30,381 nucleotides of DNA from Micavibrio sp964400125 (GTDB lineage: Bacteria > Pseudomonadota > Alphaproteobacteria > Micavibrionales > Micavibrionaceae), in NCBI GenBank assembly GCA_964400125.1, contig CAYNSR010000023.1, positions 1 to 30,381 on the forward strand, written 5' to 3'. Position 1 is the stretch's first letter; every line of letters starts with the position of its first letter. This document shows, one piece after another, positions 1-8,419 of this stretch. The notes below the pieces were generated by a model. The model saw only the letters and a program-made list of their open reading frames with translations. It searched no databases and was not told the DNA's origin. A program made the translations under genes and the position numbers.

Positions 1-1
1 C

Positions 2-1048
2 CAGCGCGACCCGTTCGACGGGCTGATCGGCATCGACAATTACGGCACCCGTTATCTCGGTCCTGTGCAGCTTTCCGGCGCGGCAGCCTTCAACAGCCTG
101 TTCGGCAACAATGACCGCATCACCGCACAAGCCGTCGTCGCCCCCGAACCCGGCGATGGATTCGAACTCGGCTACGGCGCGCTCGGCTACGAACAGGTTC
201 TGCGGCCCAACGGGCTGAAGATGGAACTGGCCGGAAACTACACTGCCACCAATCCCGGTTATTCGCTCGACGCCTTCGATGTGCGCGGGTATTCACGCTT
301 CATCAGCGCCGCCCTCAGCTACCCGCTGATCCGCACCCGCGCCACCAGCCTGTACACCAGCATCAGTTTCGACATGCGCAACGTCAACACCAGCAACAAT
401 TTCGAAGCCACGCGCAAGGACCGCATCCGGGCCCTGCGCGCCTCGACGCGGCTGGAACATCTCGACACGCTGTTCGGGGCGGGTCTGAATGTGCTGGATG
501 TGGAAGTCTCGCAAGGCCTCGACCTTTTCGGGGCGACGACCAAGGCCGACGTCAACAAATCCCGCGCCGAAGGCGACGGGGTCTTCACCAAGCTGAATAT
601 CGAATTCCAGCGCCTCCAGCGTCTGGCCAGCCGCGTCAACCTGCTGATCGGTGTGCGCGGGCAGTTGTCCAATGACGCGCTCCTCAGCTCCGAGGAATTC
701 GGTGTGGGCGGCATGGGCTATGCGCGCGGCTTCGACCCGTCGGAAATTATCGGCGACGAAGGCATTGCCGGGAAGCTTGAACTGCAATGGAATCTCGCCC
801 GCCCGATTTCATTCACCCATGACAATCAGGTCTTTGCTTTCTTCGATGCAGGGACGGTCTGGAACGATGACCCGGCTGCACCCAATCTGGAACGCGACAC
901 GCTGACCTCCGCCGGGTTCGGCGTGCGCAGCAAGATCGGAGATTATACCAGCATGGATGCGGCCATGGCTTTCCCCCTCAACCGCGATGTGCAAACCCAG
1001 AAGGACCGCGACCCCCGCGTCTATTTCAGCCTGACGCGGAGATTCTAG
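2..1048 (+). CDS. Two-partner secretion transporter (TpsB/ShlB/FhaC family), C-terminal barrel, 5' partial
   Basis: The frame is open from base 2, so the start and the N-terminal POTRA part lie outside the window; 348 residues are visible. They look like the C-terminal part of an outer-membrane Omp85-superfamily transporter that secretes a large partner exoprotein. The visible signs are amphipathic beta strands rich in Tyr, Phe and Asn, an ARGF tetrapeptide near base 722 preceded by Gly-rich residues and followed by GDEG (matching the conserved RGY/F loop motif of TpsB proteins), an FDAGTVW strand, and a C-terminal Phe typical of BAM substrates. No TpsA-like exoprotein follows downstream, so a partner, if any, would be upstream. 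The general Omp85/TpsB class is secure; the substrate is unknown. Confidence 0.8.
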   Translation, partial: QRDPFDGLIGIDNYGTRYLGPVQLSGAAAFNSLFGNNDRITAQAVVAPEPGDGFELGYGALGYEQVLRPNGLKMELAGNYTATNPGYSLDAFDVRGYSRFISAALSYPLIRTRATSLYTSISFDMRNVNTSNNFEATRKDRIRALRASTRLEHLDTLFGAGLNVLDVEVSQGLDLFGATTKADVNKSRAEGDGVFTKLNIEFQRLQRLASRVNLLIGVRGQLSNDALLSSEEFGVGGMGYARGFDPSEIIGDEGIAGKLELQWNLARPISFTHDNQVFAFFDAGTVWNDDPAAPNLERDTLTSAGFGVRSKIGDYTSMDAAMAFPLNRDVQTQKDRDPRVYFSLTRRF

Positions 1049-1129
1049 GGTCAGTATCTCTTTTTCTATTGACATATCATAATTGCTTATGGTTCCCTGC
1101 GGAAAGGGGTTGAAGGGGTTTTTGAACCA

Positions 1130-2482
1130 ATGCATCATGACAAGGACAAACCAGATCTCGGGCGCCGCCGTTTCTTGCAATTTACGGCAAGCGCGGCAGT
1201 ACAATCGACCCTGCCCCCTTTGCCGTTATCTACCGGACCCGCATTGAGAGCTGCAGGCCCTGCCATTGTCGCTACAGTTAGTGAAAACTATGCCACGTTT
1301 ATGGCCATGTCATTCTCACGGGCAACATGGAAAAAATTCAGCACATCTACGGACGGTAGCCCCACGAAACATGAAGATCAGGTAATGGCTCACCGATTAA
1401 GGCGGCTTTCGGAGCTGTTTAGTTTTTATACGCTTCATAACGAACGCCAAATATTATCCGCCCAGAGCACGCAGGCCTGGAAAAGAGAATTAATTAATCA
1501 GGTTCAGTATGAAAAGAAACTCAAGGCGGAGTCACCGGATGTTTATTTTGATTATGGCCACGATCTCACGGTTTTTTCTGAAGATGTCGTAACACAGAAG
1601 AAAATTCTGCAAGCGCTGCTGGGGATTATTGGTGAAATTCTGGATGCTGCGGAAGCGCACCCGCATAAATATAGCCAGCATGTCTATGATGATCTTGATG
1701 GTAGTTATAGGGGTGAAATGCATATGAGTGATCTGGATTGTGCGGTTTATGGCATAGCGAATAATTATTTTTCTGATTTTAAACCCTCCACACTGGTTGG
1801 ATTATCCGCACGTCAGAAGATCGAATTGGTCCTTGAGTTTTCCCGCGATAATTTTTTCATGAATCCGATACCGCGGCATGCGGGTTCACGTCACCAATGG
1901 TTTGATGTGCCATCATCATTCCCGCCGATGAAACTGCTGGAGGGGGAGGCGTTGGAACAGGGGATGTTCGGTCATATACTGGATTTATATCGTGAGAAGG
2001 TTGCCGCGTTTAAAACCCTGCCCGAGCAGTTCCAGAGTCTCTACGAAGAGCATTTTTCCATTGAAGAATATTTCCAGCGCCGCGACCTGTTTGTCAGTGA
2101 ACTTGATCTTTTCTTTGCCGGACGGAAAATGAAACAGCGTGTTCAGATGAAGCAAGCCTATTCACAAGCGCAAAACATGCAGACAGCCGATCATATTTTT
2201 TCCGTTGCAAAGAGCATTCCAGAATTTCCTTCGGCGAGTCTCCTGCGATGTGCGGCGGCATTGCGTAACGCATTTTCCAATGCTCATGGAAAATTTTCAG
2301 CGTTTTTTGGTAAAATTTTTGTCGAGAAAAAGGATGCTTGCGCTGCAGAGGTTGCCATGGATGCTGAAAAAACCCCTTTATCATTACCACCGGAACACCT
2401 GCCTCCCGGGCGTATGGAACATGATCGCTTGCAGGGCGAAGATATTCTTGTTTCTATCAGACAGACTCCGCCTCAACCCTGA
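1130..2482 (+). CDS. Hypothetical Tat-exported protein
   Basis: The protein has 450 residues and I do not recognise the family. The N-terminus carries a twin-arginine motif (RRRFLQ at residues 12-17) followed by a short Ala/Ser-rich stretch, so export by the Tat pathway is likely. The rest is mostly helical and charged, with many aromatic residues and no catalytic signature I can name. The ATG follows a purine-rich stretch (GAAGGGG) about 13 bases upstream. The gene is clearly more AT-rich than its neighbours and uses codons such as AAT, TTT and ATA freely, which suggests horizontal acquisition. It is convergent with dnaQ and separated from it by 63 bases. The Tat call rests on the motif only; the hydrophobic segment after it is weak. 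Confidence 0.7.
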   Translation: MHHDKDKPDLGRRRFLQFTASAAVQSTLPPLPLSTGPALRAAGPAIVATVSENYATFMAMSFSRATWKKFSTSTDGSPTKHEDQVMAHRLRRLSELFSFYTLHNERQILSAQSTQAWKRELINQVQYEKKLKAESPDVYFDYGHDLTVFSEDVVTQKKILQALLGIIGEILDAAEAHPHKYSQHVYDDLDGSYRGEMHMSDLDCAVYGIANNYFSDFKPSTLVGLSARQKIELVLEFSRDNFFMNPIPRHAGSRHQWFDVPSSFPPMKLLEGEALEQGMFGHILDLYREKVAAFKTLPEQFQSLYEEHFSIEEYFQRRDLFVSELDLFFAGRKMKQRVQMKQAYSQAQNMQTADHIFSVAKSIPEFPSASLLRCAAALRNAFSNAHGKFSAFFGKIFVEKKDACAAEVAMDAEKTPLSLPPEHLPPGRMEHDRLQGEDILVSIRQTPPQP

Positions 2483-2545
2483 TCTTTTCTATCCCTTCCC
2501 CGTCAAATACCTCTGTTTTGCTTGGGAGACGCCCTTTTCAAGGCC

Positions 2546-3247
2546 TTATAACCGCTCTTTCCACAACGCATCGGTAAGCTTTTCGACCAGCGCCTGATGG
2601 GCCGCGTCTTCTTCCGGGCTGATGGCGAACACTCTGGGTGCGCGCTGCACCTTCATGCGTTCCGCCTGAACGCTGATGGCAGCGGCCTGTTCCAGCGTTG
2701 CCTGACGCTCATCCCCGCCCAGCCCCAGCCCGCGCTGCCGTCCGCCCATCAATTCCAGATACACTTCCGCCAGAAGCTGGGCGTCGAGCAATGCGCCGTG
2801 AAATTCGCGCGATGAATTGTCGATGCCGTAACGGCGGCACAGCGCATCGAGATTTGCCGGGGAGCCGGGAAATTTTTCCCGGGCGATTTTCAGCGTATCC
2901 GTCACATCGGGCAGTTTAAACCCCTTATGCCCGACGGTTTTCAGCTCCGCGTTGAGGAATTTGACATCGAATTCGGCATTATGGATGACCAGCCGCCCCG
3001 TGCCGACGAAATCCAGAAAATCCGTGTAAATTTCCGTGAAGAGCGGCTTGTCCTTCAGAAATTTTGTCGATAGCCCATGCACGGCTTCGGCTTCGGCCGG
3101 GACGTCACGCTCCGGATTGAGATAGACATGATAGACCCGGCCCGTGGGGATAAAATTTTCCAGCTCGACACAACCGATCTCGACCAGCCTGTCACCGCTG
3201 GCAGGGTCCATGCCTGTGGTTTCGGTATCAAGGACAATTTCACGCAT
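2546..3247 (-). CDS. dnaQ: DNA polymerase III epsilon subunit (3'-5' proofreading exonuclease)
   Basis: The 233-residue protein is the DEDD-family proofreading subunit of the replicative polymerase. Exo I is DTET (D7, E9), Exo II is the HNAEFDVKFL stretch, and Exo III is the HGALLDAQLLAEVY stretch holding the catalytic His and Asp. The C-terminal tail after about residue 175 should carry the segment that binds the alpha subunit. The start at 3247 gives the usual MREIVLDTETTG beginning; the frame stays open further upstream, but that would overlap the preceding gene and add a non-family extension. The gene lies 8 bases downstream of the amidotransferase-like gene, as the last member of the ppsR-maf-aroE-coaE operon. 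This is the position dnaQ holds beside the origin in many alphaproteobacteria. Confidence 0.95.
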   Translation of the reverse strand: MREIVLDTETTGMDPASGDRLVEIGCVELENFIPTGRVYHVYLNPERDVPAEAEAVHGLSTKFLKDKPLFTEIYTDFLDFVGTGRLVIHNAEFDVKFLNAELKTVGHKGFKLPDVTDTLKIAREKFPGSPANLDALCRRYGIDNSSREFHGALLDAQLLAEVYLELMGGRQRGLGLGGDERQATLEQAAAISVQAERMKVQRAPRVFAISPEEDAAHQALVEKLTDALWKERL

Positions 3248-3255
3248 GATGTTTT

Positions 3256-3972
3256 TTACCCTGCCGCGCCGACCCGGTCCAGCCATTCGTTGAAAAACAA
3301 GGTTGTCTGACGCTGCATCACCGGCAACCATTCCGTCGTCTCCTGCCGCAGGCGCGGCAGATCGACCTTCCCCGTATGGACGTCATAGGCGGCATCGATA
3401 AACCATTCGCTCAGGATTTCTTCGGTCATTTCCGGATGGAATTGCAGGCCGATGGCCCTTTGCCCGGCGGAAAAGGCCTGATGCGGGTATTTCTCGTTCC
3501 CGGCCAGCATGACGGCCCCCGGCGGGGCGGTGAAGGTGTCGCCGTGCCACTGCATCACACGGGTCGCGCTGGCGTCGAAATGGCGCACGGGGGAATTGCG
3601 GGCGGCTTCGGTGATGCGCACACTCTGCCATCCGGTCTCCGCGCCCTGCTCACCTTTGTAAACCTGCCCGCCCAGTGCAGCCGCCATCAATTGCGATCCC
3701 AGACAAATCCCCAGCGTCGGCAGGTCCCGTGCCAGCCGCGCCTGAATGATGCGCATTTCCTGCTGTAAAAACGGATACAAATCCATCTGGTAGACACCGC
3801 ACGCACCCCCCATGACAACCAGCAAATCCGGCGCATACGGATCAAAATCTTCCGGCAATTCGCGCGCGGTATAATAATTGCTGATCGCGACCCCGCGCGT
3901 ACGCAAAACCTGCGAGAGCGTCCCCGACGGGTCAGGGCGACAATGGCGGAAGATGGTTGCGGTCTGGATCAT
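3256..3972 (-). CDS. Class I glutamine amidotransferase domain protein (GuaA-like, stand-alone)
   Basis: The 238-residue protein has the fold signature of class I (triad) glutamine amidotransferases. The nucleophile elbow is GICLGSQ with C90, and the His-Glu pair is FHPE (H179, E181). An oxyanion-type MGGACG stretch lies near residues 54-59. Stand-alone members of this family hydrolyse glutamine or act as gamma-glutamyl peptidases; the acceptor here cannot be told. I chose ATG 3972 because GAGTGA lies about 7 bases before it; a GTG at 3981 is possible but has no ribosome site. The start lies inside the 3' end of coaE (41-base overlap), so the two are probably translationally coupled. This gene sits between coaE and dnaQ, where I do not recall one in Caulobacter. 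Confidence 0.85.
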   Translation of the reverse strand: MIQTATIFRHCRPDPSGTLSQVLRTRGVAISNYYTARELPEDFDPYAPDLLVVMGGACGVYQMDLYPFLQQEMRIIQARLARDLPTLGICLGSQLMAAALGGQVYKGEQGAETGWQSVRITEAARNSPVRHFDASATRVMQWHGDTFTAPPGAVMLAGNEKYPHQAFSAGQRAIGLQFHPEMTEEILSEWFIDAAYDVHTGKVDLPRLRQETTEWLPVMQRQTTLFFNEWLDRVGAAG

Positions 3973-4567
3973 GGTTTTCACTCAACTGGTGGACAATACG
4001 CTTCAATGCCCGGCAAGAATACGCCAGCCCCAAGCCGGTCTGCACGATAAAATCGGCGCGACGGCGTTTTTCGTGATCGGGCATCTGGCTTTTGAGGATA
4101 CTGGCGAACTTCTCCGGCGTCATCCCCTCCCGCGCCAGCACCCGGCGGCGCTGCATAAAGGCCGGACAGGTCACGACGATCACCTTGTCCACCCGCCTGT
4201 CCGCCCCCGTTTCATAGAGCAGTGGAATATCCAGCACGCAAAAACGCGCCCCCATCGCCTTTTGCTGGCGGATAAATTTTTGCTGCTCCGCCTGCACATG
4301 CGGATGGACGATCTCCTCGAGCGCCCTCTTCCGGTCCGGATCGGAAAAAACGATCCCGCCGAGGATATGCCGGTCCATGGCGTTGTTCCGGGCGTCATAA
4401 GCTTCCGGGAACAGGGCCGCCACCGCCGCCACGGCGGCACCGTCCGGGCCGATGGCGGCACGCGCAGCCTTGTCGGAATCGTGGCTGGCAATGCCCATTT
4501 CCGCCAATTGCGCGGCGGCGGTGCTTTTGCCCATCCCTATCGATCCGGTCAGCCCCAGAATAATCAT
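3932..4567 (-). CDS. coaE: Dephospho-CoA kinase
   Basis: The 211-residue protein catalyses the last step of coenzyme A synthesis, phosphorylating the 3'-hydroxyl of dephospho-CoA with ATP. It begins MIILGLTGSIGMGKST, a P-loop at residues 8-16. It also shows the family's HDSDKAAR segment, the VHPHV segment and the LDIPLLYETG segment. Its length is normal. Its ATG overlaps the aroE stop codon by four bases (ATGA), so it is coupled to aroE. The aroE-coaE-dnaQ order next to the origin is typical of alphaproteobacteria. The C-terminal 17 codons overlap the start of the next gene in another frame. Confidence 0.96.
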   Translation of the reverse strand: MIILGLTGSIGMGKSTAAAQLAEMGIASHDSDKAARAAIGPDGAAVAAVAALFPEAYDARNNAMDRHILGGIVFSDPDRKRALEEIVHPHVQAEQQKFIRQQKAMGARFCVLDIPLLYETGADRRVDKVIVVTCPAFMQRRRVLAREGMTPEKFASILKSQMPDHEKRRRADFIVQTGLGLAYSCRALKRIVHQLSENHDPDRNHLPPLSP

Positions 4568-5388
4568 ACCGCCGCCTGTTCCATCCTATTCACCAGCGTT
4601 TCATCCACCTCCGGCATCACCCCGAACCAAGCGTGAAAGCCGGGCCGCGCCTGATGCAACAGCATCCCCAGCCCGGTGATAACCGGCAAGCCCCTCGCCT
4701 GCGCCTGCACCAGCAGATCGGTCATCAAGGGACGATAGACGATATCATAAACGGGCGTGCCCTGTCGCGCCGCGCCGAGGTCGATCTCCAGCCCCGGCTG
4801 GCCATTCATCCCCAGCGATGTGGTATTGACGATCAACCCGACCGCAGGCAGATGCGCCACCCGCGCCGTCCACGGGGCCACCCTGACCCGTCCGGCATAA
4901 CTGGCTTCGCGCGCCATCGCCTCCGCCCGGTCCTGATTGCGGTTGCAAAGAATAATTTCCGGGACTCCGGCCTCGAGCAAGGCATAAACCGCCGCCCGCG
5001 CCGCACCACCCGCCCCCAACACAAGCGCCGGAAGGCCGGGGCAAAAGGCCGGATATTGCGTCCGCAGATTTTCCATGAAACCGAAAGCATCAGTATTGCT
5101 GCCCAGCGCCAGCCCGTCACGGATCGTCACCGTATTCACCGCGCCAATCGCCTGCGCCACGGCATCGACACGGTCGCACAGGGGCAGGACCGCCTCCTTG
5201 TGCGGCAAGGTGACATTGAACCCGACATAGCGTTCCTTCAGCATCGGCCACGCCGCGCCAAGCTGCCCGGCCAGAATCGGCACGGCGTCATAACGCCCGG
5301 CAATGCCGTATTTTTCCAGCCAGTACCCGTGTATTTTCGGCGACAGGCTATGCAATACGGGATCGCCGATCACGGCGGCGCATATCAT
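4564..5388 (-). CDS. aroE: Shikimate dehydrogenase
   Basis: The 274-residue NADP-dependent enzyme reduces 3-dehydroshikimate to shikimate in the aromatic amino acid pathway. Visible motifs are the substrate-binding SLSPKIH (residues 14-20), the catalytic Lys in NVTLPHKE (K64), the catalytic Asp in NTDAFGF (D100), and the nucleotide-binding loop GAGGAARA. The start at 5388 gives the standard MICAAVIGDP beginning; its ATG overlaps the maf stop codon by four bases. The frame stays open further upstream, but that part is antisense-like filler within maf. It is cotranscribed with maf upstream and coaE downstream. Confidence 0.96.
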   Translation of the reverse strand: MICAAVIGDPVLHSLSPKIHGYWLEKYGIAGRYDAVPILAGQLGAAWPMLKERYVGFNVTLPHKEAVLPLCDRVDAVAQAIGAVNTVTIRDGLALGSNTDAFGFMENLRTQYPAFCPGLPALVLGAGGAARAAVYALLEAGVPEIILCNRNQDRAEAMAREASYAGRVRVAPWTARVAHLPAVGLIVNTTSLGMNGQPGLEIDLGAARQGTPVYDIVYRPLMTDLLVQAQARGLPVITGLGMLLHQARPGFHAWFGVMPEVDETLVNRMEQAAV

Positions 5389-5984
5389 AGCCCGTATCCC
5401 TGCTGACGCAGGAAATGCTGCAAGGGCAGCAACGGCATGCCCAGAATGGTGAAGAAATCCCCCTCCACCCGCTCGAACAGCCAGGAGCCGAGATTTTCCA
5501 GCGCGTACCCCCCGACGCATTCCGTCAGGACCGACCCCGCCTGTTTGCAATAGGCATCAATCGTGTCCTTATCCAATGTGCGCATCGTCAGTTTCGCGCG
5601 TTCGCTATGCGACCACAGGACGCGGTTTTTGTGCGATACGCACACGGCGGCGATCAGATCGTGGGTCTTGCCTTGCAACAGGGTAAAATTCTCCCGCGCG
5701 GCCGCTGCATCCGGGGCCTTGCTCAGGATTTTCCCCTGATAATACAAAATCTGGTCCGCCCCGATGACCAGATGGTCGGGGTTTTTATGCGTCACGGACA
5801 ACGCCTTGGCCTGCGCCAGCGCCACGGCCATGGTTTCCGGCGGCGTAAAGGCGCTTTTGAGTTTTTCCTGCAGGGCGGCTTCGTCGATTTCCGGTTCCTG
5901 CACTGAAAAGGCCAGCCCTGCGGCACGCAGCATGTGATAGCGCGCCTTGCTGGTCGAAGCGAGAATAAGCGGGGCCACGGGCAT
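5385..5984 (-). CDS. maf: Maf-family nucleoside triphosphate pyrophosphatase
   Basis: The 199-residue protein belongs to the Maf/YceF family, which hydrolyses non-canonical or methylated nucleoside triphosphates to the monophosphate and pyrophosphate. Family signs are the N-terminal LASTSKARY motif, an Asp in the GADQIL segment, the LQGKTH segment, and the C-terminal GGYALEN and VEGDFFTILGMPL stretches. Which substrate class it uses (dTTP/UTP or 7-methyl-GTP) cannot be decided by eye. The ATG overlaps the ppsR stop by one base (TAATG) and the stop overlaps the aroE start. It holds its usual place between ppsR and aroE. Confidence 0.93.
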   Translation of the reverse strand: MPVAPLILASTSKARYHMLRAAGLAFSVQEPEIDEAALQEKLKSAFTPPETMAVALAQAKALSVTHKNPDHLVIGADQILYYQGKILSKAPDAAAARENFTLLQGKTHDLIAAVCVSHKNRVLWSHSERAKLTMRTLDKDTIDAYCKQAGSVLTECVGGYALENLGSWLFERVEGDFFTILGMPLLPLQHFLRQQGYGL

Positions 5985-6844
5985 TACATCAACTCCTGCT
6001 GTTGGTTGTTGCTGCGGCGTTTTTGCAATAAAGCTTGAATCTCCGCTGCCGTTTCCTCCACCGAACGCCGCGTCACATCAATCACGGGCCAGCCGTGACT
6101 GGTGAAGAAACGGCGTGCCGTGCGGATTTCTTCTTCGATCCGGGTATGATCGAGATAGGCATTATCAGCATGGCGCGGGTCGTCCTCATTCGCCTTCAGG
6201 CGATTGCGGCGCAACGCCACCAGCCGTTCCGGCGTCTCGGTCAGGCCGACGAAAAGCGGCCCCCGCAACCCTTCCAGCTTCTCCGGGAACGCTGCGCCCG
6301 GGACCAGTGGAATATTGGCGGCACGAATGCCCTGCCGCGCCAGAAAAATACAGGTCGGGGTTTTCGATGTGCGGGAAACGCCGACGAGAATGACATCGGC
6401 GTCCTCTATGCCGTCATAACTCTGGCCGTCATCAAAATGCAGGGCAAAATCAACCGCGTCCATACGGCGGAAATAAGCCTCGTCCAGCGCGTGCTGCCGC
6501 CCCGGAATGCCCTTGCTCGGCATGCCCAGATAGGACGACAGCCCCTTGATAATCGGGTCCAGAACCGGCATGCACAACACCCCGGCCTCCTCGCAGCGCC
6601 GTTGCAGGGATTTGCGCATTTCGACATCGACCATGGTGAACAACACAGGGCCGGGATTGTCCTGAATATCTTCAAAAACGCGATCAAGCTGCTTTTCCGA
6701 ACGCACCAGCGGCCAGAACCGCTCGACGGGATCGATATTGTCGAACTGCGCCAGACAGGCCCGCGCCAGCCCCTGCAACGTCGTGCCGGAAGCATCGGAA
6801 ACAAGATGCACATAAAAGTGCCGGATGGCGGGTTTTTTCGTCAC
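5984..6844 (-). CDS. ppsR: Bifunctional PPDK/PEP synthase regulatory kinase-phosphorylase (DUF299)
   Basis: The 286-residue protein is of the DUF299 family, which inactivates and reactivates pyruvate phosphate dikinase or PEP synthase by ADP-dependent threonine phosphorylation and Pi-dependent dephosphorylation. The family features are FYVHLVSDASGTT near the N-terminus and the P-loop-like GVSRTSKT at residues 155-162, followed by a conserved PLVPG segment. The start is a GTG at 6844 with no clear ribosome site. Only 29 bases separate it from the methyltransferase gene upstream, so there is little room for its own promoter. In Caulobacter and Rickettsia the homologue is, as I recall, the gene immediately next to the origin. 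Confidence 0.94.
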   Translation of the reverse strand: MTKKPAIRHFYVHLVSDASGTTLQGLARACLAQFDNIDPVERFWPLVRSEKQLDRVFEDIQDNPGPVLFTMVDVEMRKSLQRRCEEAGVLCMPVLDPIIKGLSSYLGMPSKGIPGRQHALDEAYFRRMDAVDFALHFDDGQSYDGIEDADVILVGVSRTSKTPTCIFLARQGIRAANIPLVPGAAFPEKLEGLRGPLFVGLTETPERLVALRRNRLKANEDDPRHADNAYLDHTRIEEEIRTARRFFTSHGWPVIDVTRRSVEETAAEIQALLQKRRSNNQQQELM

Positions 6845-6873
6845 CTAAAATCTACTGCTAATTTTTAAAAATT

Positions 6874-7515
6874 TTATTCCGCAGCTATACAAACATCGCT
6901 TTGGCTGTGGTTTGCATATGTATCCCAAGTGATATCGTAATTGTCGGCTTGATTTCCCCATGCTGACCAACCCTTTTTTTTCCCTCTTGCAAATATTTCC
7001 AAATACGGACCCGGACTACAAGATTCAACAATGTTGTAGAATTCGTCCGGCTTGCGACTATGCTCGCGTTTTTGAGTCGCAAGGAAATTTACCTGACTTC
7101 TCCCGGGGGGCAATGTTCTGGCATTTTTCCCCCTGACTCCAAACAAAACCATTTCTGTGACATTTCTGAAATAAAATCCTACGCCTCTGCCGTCCGGCCC
7201 TCCGTCTTTCCTGATTTTGTGCCAAATCAAGTTGGATTTATATTCGAAACCCCACGCTTGCAGAACTTTCATTCCGTCTGGCAATAAAGCGTTTGGAACC
7301 CATAGGTAAAGATGTGCGGTATCCTTTAGTTTCTGCTCCACAGGAAGTCCCATAATTTCTTCAAGACTCATCGTCCCGTACCGGCTCAAACGACGGTGTT
7401 CAGGCGCAATCTTTCCAGTCCTGTTCTGAAACCTCCAAGGTGGATCCGCCAATATTGTAGAAAATTTCTTTCCTGAAAGAGCTTTCAGAAAATCATCATT
7501 TGCTTCATGATTCAT
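6874..7515 (-). CDS. MT-A70 family DNA adenine methyltransferase (R-M modification subunit)
   Basis: The 213-residue protein is a SAM-dependent N6-adenine methyltransferase of the MT-A70 family. The catalytic motif DPPW is at residues 24-27, preceded by the FSTILA strand. The YLWVPNALLPDG stretch and the C-terminal LEIFARGKKKGWSAWGN stretch are also typical. The start at 7515 is fixed by a GGAGAG ribosome site eight bases upstream. A longer frame to 7593 would run deep into the nuclease gene. The start overlaps the end of the restriction endonuclease gene by 11 bases in the same operon, so this is most likely the protective methylase of a type II system. Base composition is AT-richer than the housekeeping operon. 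Confidence 0.92.
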   Translation of the reverse strand: MNHEANDDFLKALSGKKFSTILADPPWRFQNRTGKIAPEHRRLSRYGTMSLEEIMGLPVEQKLKDTAHLYLWVPNALLPDGMKVLQAWGFEYKSNLIWHKIRKDGGPDGRGVGFYFRNVTEMVLFGVRGKNARTLPPGRSQVNFLATQKREHSRKPDEFYNIVESCSPGPYLEIFARGKKKGWSAWGNQADNYDITWDTYANHSQSDVCIAAE

Positions 7516-8350
7516 CGTTGTCTCTCCAATCTGAAATACACCTTGGCGTAATACCGATAGCCAAAACGGGACACGCTCCATTGCGTCCTGCATTTAGCCT
7601 ATACAGAAGCTTTCCCATCCATGTCGTACTCGCGCCGTACTTCTCGTAAACCATTTTTGAAGAATCTGAACCATCGTTCTTCAAGGCAGGACCCAATTTG
7701 CGAAAAACTGCGTTCAACGATGCACTGCGCGTCACCAGAACGCCGACATCAATAATGCCGCATTGCGCGAATGCACTGAAGGCGTATAAATCCCTGTCAA
7801 AGGTTTGATCTTTGCTGTTCCACTCCAAATCGAAGGCAACCTTACCTTTAACATAATCTATCTTATGTCCATCTATATATTTTTCCTGTGTAACCGTCTC
7901 GATTCTCTGCGCAAAAACAGGTTTTCCGTTTTTTTCATTCACCTGCTCTTTCCATATTTTGCTGACAACAAGATCTCCCCGGATCGTTGTTTCATTCCAG
8001 CCTAGCGGTCGTAAATACTGAGAAAGCAGTTTTGGAATTGCTGACTCGTTTCCACCAGCTTCTTTAATCATGGTGGTGGTAACAGAAAAAAGCCTTAGAA
8101 CAGACAGAAGCTCGTTGAAAACGCCCGAATGAGACTCGCTTAAAATGACAGAAGCATTTCTGTAGCTAAAAACATCGTATTTGTCGCGAATATCTTGCGG
8201 GATTTTAGCCTCAACAATAGAAACCGGATCCGCAGCATCGCTTGGCTGAAACGAAACATCTTCAGAGGAATCCCCCTCTTGATCTTTCTCTGAAAATTCC
8301 CCACTCATGTTTATGATTTGTTCCCGGATTCTGACTACATTGCCACCCAT
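7505..8350 (-). CDS. Type II restriction endonuclease, BglII/BstYI-like
   Basis: The 281-residue protein resembles the BglII/BstYI family. The best sign is the region around residues 164-190 (IDYVKGK, then AFDLEWNSKD, then FDRDLYAF). E176-W-N178 sits where BglII has its catalytic E-x-Q pair, with D165 or D174 as the metal-binding Asp. The IIDVGVLVTRS strand that follows is also family-like. The first 50 residues are acidic and probably disordered. The start could be ATG 8350 (no ribosome site) or ATG 8308 (weak GGGAA upstream). It is followed, with an 11-base overlap, by an MT-A70 methylase, which supports a complete type II R-M system. The recognition site cannot be read from sequence; members of the family cut GATC-cored sites. 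Confidence 0.75.
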   Translation of the reverse strand: MGGNVVRIREQIINMSGEFSEKDQEGDSSEDVSFQPSDAADPVSIVEAKIPQDIRDKYDVFSYRNASVILSESHSGVFNELLSVLRLFSVTTTMIKEAGGNESAIPKLLSQYLRPLGWNETTIRGDLVVSKIWKEQVNEKNGKPVFAQRIETVTQEKYIDGHKIDYVKGKVAFDLEWNSKDQTFDRDLYAFSAFAQCGIIDVGVLVTRSASLNAVFRKLGPALKNDGSDSSKMVYEKYGASTTWMGKLLYRLNAGRNGACPVLAIGITPRCISDWRDNDES

Positions 8351-8419
8351 ATTGAATCACAATGATTGTATGTGCAATAGGGGGTCGCCTGAAATCCGAC
8401 TTAGCAACATGAATATTGC

